Under the pieces are notes generated by a model that was not told the origin of the DNA, did no database searches, and was given only the letters and a program-made list of their open reading frames with translations. Both the position numbers and the translations under genes were made by a program. DNA of 64,000 nt, from assembly GCA_900708905.1 (NCBI GenBank), contig CAADRB010000013.1, positions 276,794-340,793 of the forward strand. The letters run 5' to 3'. The DNA comes from Hymenolepis diminuta. Lineage: Eukaryota; Platyhelminthes; Cestoda; Cyclophyllidea; Hymenolepididae. Shown here in pieces: positions 62,246 through 64,000 of the stretch (the first letter of the stretch is position 1; every line of letters begins with the position of its first letter).

Positions 62246-64000
62246 AACCTGAGTGAGTTTTATTTCGTGAAGCATATCTACGAGGGCGATTGGTTGAAAA
62301 TTGCATTTGACGTAGAGTTTCGGCGTAACGTCAGTTCAACTTCGTCTAATAGTTGAAGTTTAAAAGGTTGAGTGGGGTCACCATCCCTAGAACTCTTAGT
62401 TGGTATGAGATTTTCACTTAAAGTACACTTATATTAGTCCTACTCAGTTTTTCTGTTGGATGAAAATAATTAATTACTCTTACTTCTGACCTAAAAATAT
62501 TCAAATGACCTTGGAATGGAGATTTCATCTGCCAGGAACCGGATTGATCCTTTAAGTGACTGAAGTAAGGGATACGAAGCACACCAAGCTTATCGGCAGA
62601 AATTTTCATCAAACTTCAGAACAGAAATATATCCCGAAGTTGTTCTCAGGCGAAATTCACGTTTTGCCGTCTATTGGGCATGCGCTGACAAATATTCTTC
62701 CCGTAGGTTTCATAATTTTCTATGGATTAGGAAAATCTGTTTGCAAATTTTATGATTCCTCAATTCAATATTTCTGGCCCACTGGAAAGGTCACTGTTGA
62801 TTGTTGAGCGACATCACCAATAAGCGTCAGGGAAGTTTATAAAAATATGACCAATTTTGTGACCTTTATAATTTTATTTGCGTAATTAACACTTTTTACT
62901 AGTTTTCACTGCCTGGCGGGATTGGTATTAGCAAATGGCACAGTAAATGTCTGGCAAGCCAAATGTAATAAAAAGTTGTACTTACGAATCCAACCTTATT
63001 ACTCCTTCGCGTTAGATTTAAACAAAAACGAGGAGAATTTTATTCAACTGAAAAATGTGCGAAAGTGGTAAAATAGATGAGCGCCACAATTAATGTGCAG
63101 ACGCTTCAACAAAAAGTGGACCTGTCGCAAGCATTTTCACTGCCTCGGTCCCTCACCAAATAAATAATGAAAAATTTATTAATTAAAGACGTCAGGAGAG
63201 TTCGAGTCCTTCAACATTCATTGGTGATGACTTTAGTTGCCATGTTCTTCGGGTGGTGGAGAGAAGATTCAATTATCCTAAATCTCATGGACCAAATCTC
63301 CCTACCCTGTTCCCAGACTATTTCCTCCCTGCAGTAGGCGTGTATCTGCTTGTCTGTATAATATATCATATGCTATATTTATTACTAATAAACGGATGTG
63401 TATATGTATATATTACTGACTTATCTCTTCCGATTAGACAAAAAGAACATAATATTCTGAAAAATGCGTCTCGATGCTAACTCCATCCGACTAATCTGCC
63501 TGAATACTCAAGTAAATAAGTTTCACTTTCCTTGATTAAGTTAACGCATGAGTAATTTTTTAGCCATCAGATTAAAGGCTTTTCTTTTGAGAGCTGAAGA
63601 TGATGTTGAAAGTCAAGTCGAGGTATCAACGTGTCCTACTTATATCTCGGATTCGGATTTTCCAATGTTTGATTAATGAGTTATTCACTCTCATTACCTG
63701 GATTACTGGAGAAAATATTATCCGCCAAGTCCAGTGCTCATTGAATGGTTGTTTGGTTGTGGTGGTCGGTTCAGAGATTAAGACGGTGGAGTGATTCTAC
63801 ATGATATTAAGTAGCAGAGATAAATTAGCCGAAATCACTATCATTTGACAAAGTAAAATTTACTAAGAGTAGTGGGAAATGAACATGGAAGGTCGAATTT
63901 TTTGAGTCCTAGCAAATGTCTTAATGATAGAAAGTGTCATCTGAAGGATTTTTCGTGCAAAAAATAGTCAAATTTTTACGGGAAAAGAAATCAGCGCTTT

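Larger units (their letters stand above)
58483..64000. other. Intergenic DNA downstream of filamin
   Basis: No supported gene. 60640-61150 is extremely AT-rich. Family B repeat at about 59353-59409 and family C repeat at about 62161-62245. Open frames at 60401-60637, 62556-62807, 63253-63480 and 63600-63794 have no recognisable domain and no splice context that I trust. Confidence 0.55.

Noticed and set aside
62556..62807. 83-codon open frame near the right end
   Set aside because: No recognisable motif, starts within AT-rich repeats, no polyadenylation or splice support.

Overview
The window is draft-assembly nuclear DNA from an AT-rich metazoan, most likely a platyhelminth (a cestode or trematode is my inference, not shown). 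Evidence: two spliced animal genes, introns from 40 bp to over 4 kb, a cluster of micro-exons, Ty3/Gypsy elements and a mellifera-type mariner. One 406-bp run of N (11489-11894) lies inside the mariner.

Layout. 3-951: 3' end of a decayed Ty3/Gypsy pol (integrase), followed at 950-960 by a polypurine tract and the probable start of its 3' LTR at 961. 3747-7390 (+): a five-exon homologue of MARCHF5/MITOL, the RING-CH E3 ubiquitin ligase of the mitochondrial outer membrane. 7551-11131: AT-rich intergenic DNA. 11132-12380: a mariner flanked by TA, with 31-bp inverted repeats and a broken transposase. 13438-15183: an LTR element containing only a decayed gag between two direct repeats. 15184-23892: AT-rich DNA with two GC-richer patches that could hold the filamin promoter. 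23893-58348 (+): one filamin gene of 38 coding exons spread over 34.5 kb. 58483-64000: intergenic, with no supported gene.

The filamin model was assembled exon by exon. Every junction keeps frame, and the total is 7752 nt (2583 aa plus stop). The protein has a short acidic N-terminus, two CH domains (actin binding), 22 immunoglobulin-like filamin repeats, two hinge-like linkers and a C-terminal repeat matching the vertebrate dimerisation repeat 24. Compared with the vertebrate 24-repeat plan, counterparts of repeats 7 and 10 are absent.

The most unusual part is between repeats 2 and 3. Vertebrate filamins join these repeats directly. Here nine consecutive exons of 9, 48, 39, 51, 42, 51, 9, 66 and 57 nt encode a 124-residue Pro/Lys/Ser-rich linker. 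All nine are multiples of three and all are phase 1-1, so any subset can be skipped without breaking frame. This looks like a combinatorial splicing module that varies a flexible segment near the actin-binding end. A possible alternative terminal exon (41557-41679) and a GC-rich island in intron 3 hint at further isoforms.

Several short diverged dispersed repeats, some with tRNA-like heads, are scattered through introns and intergenic DNA.
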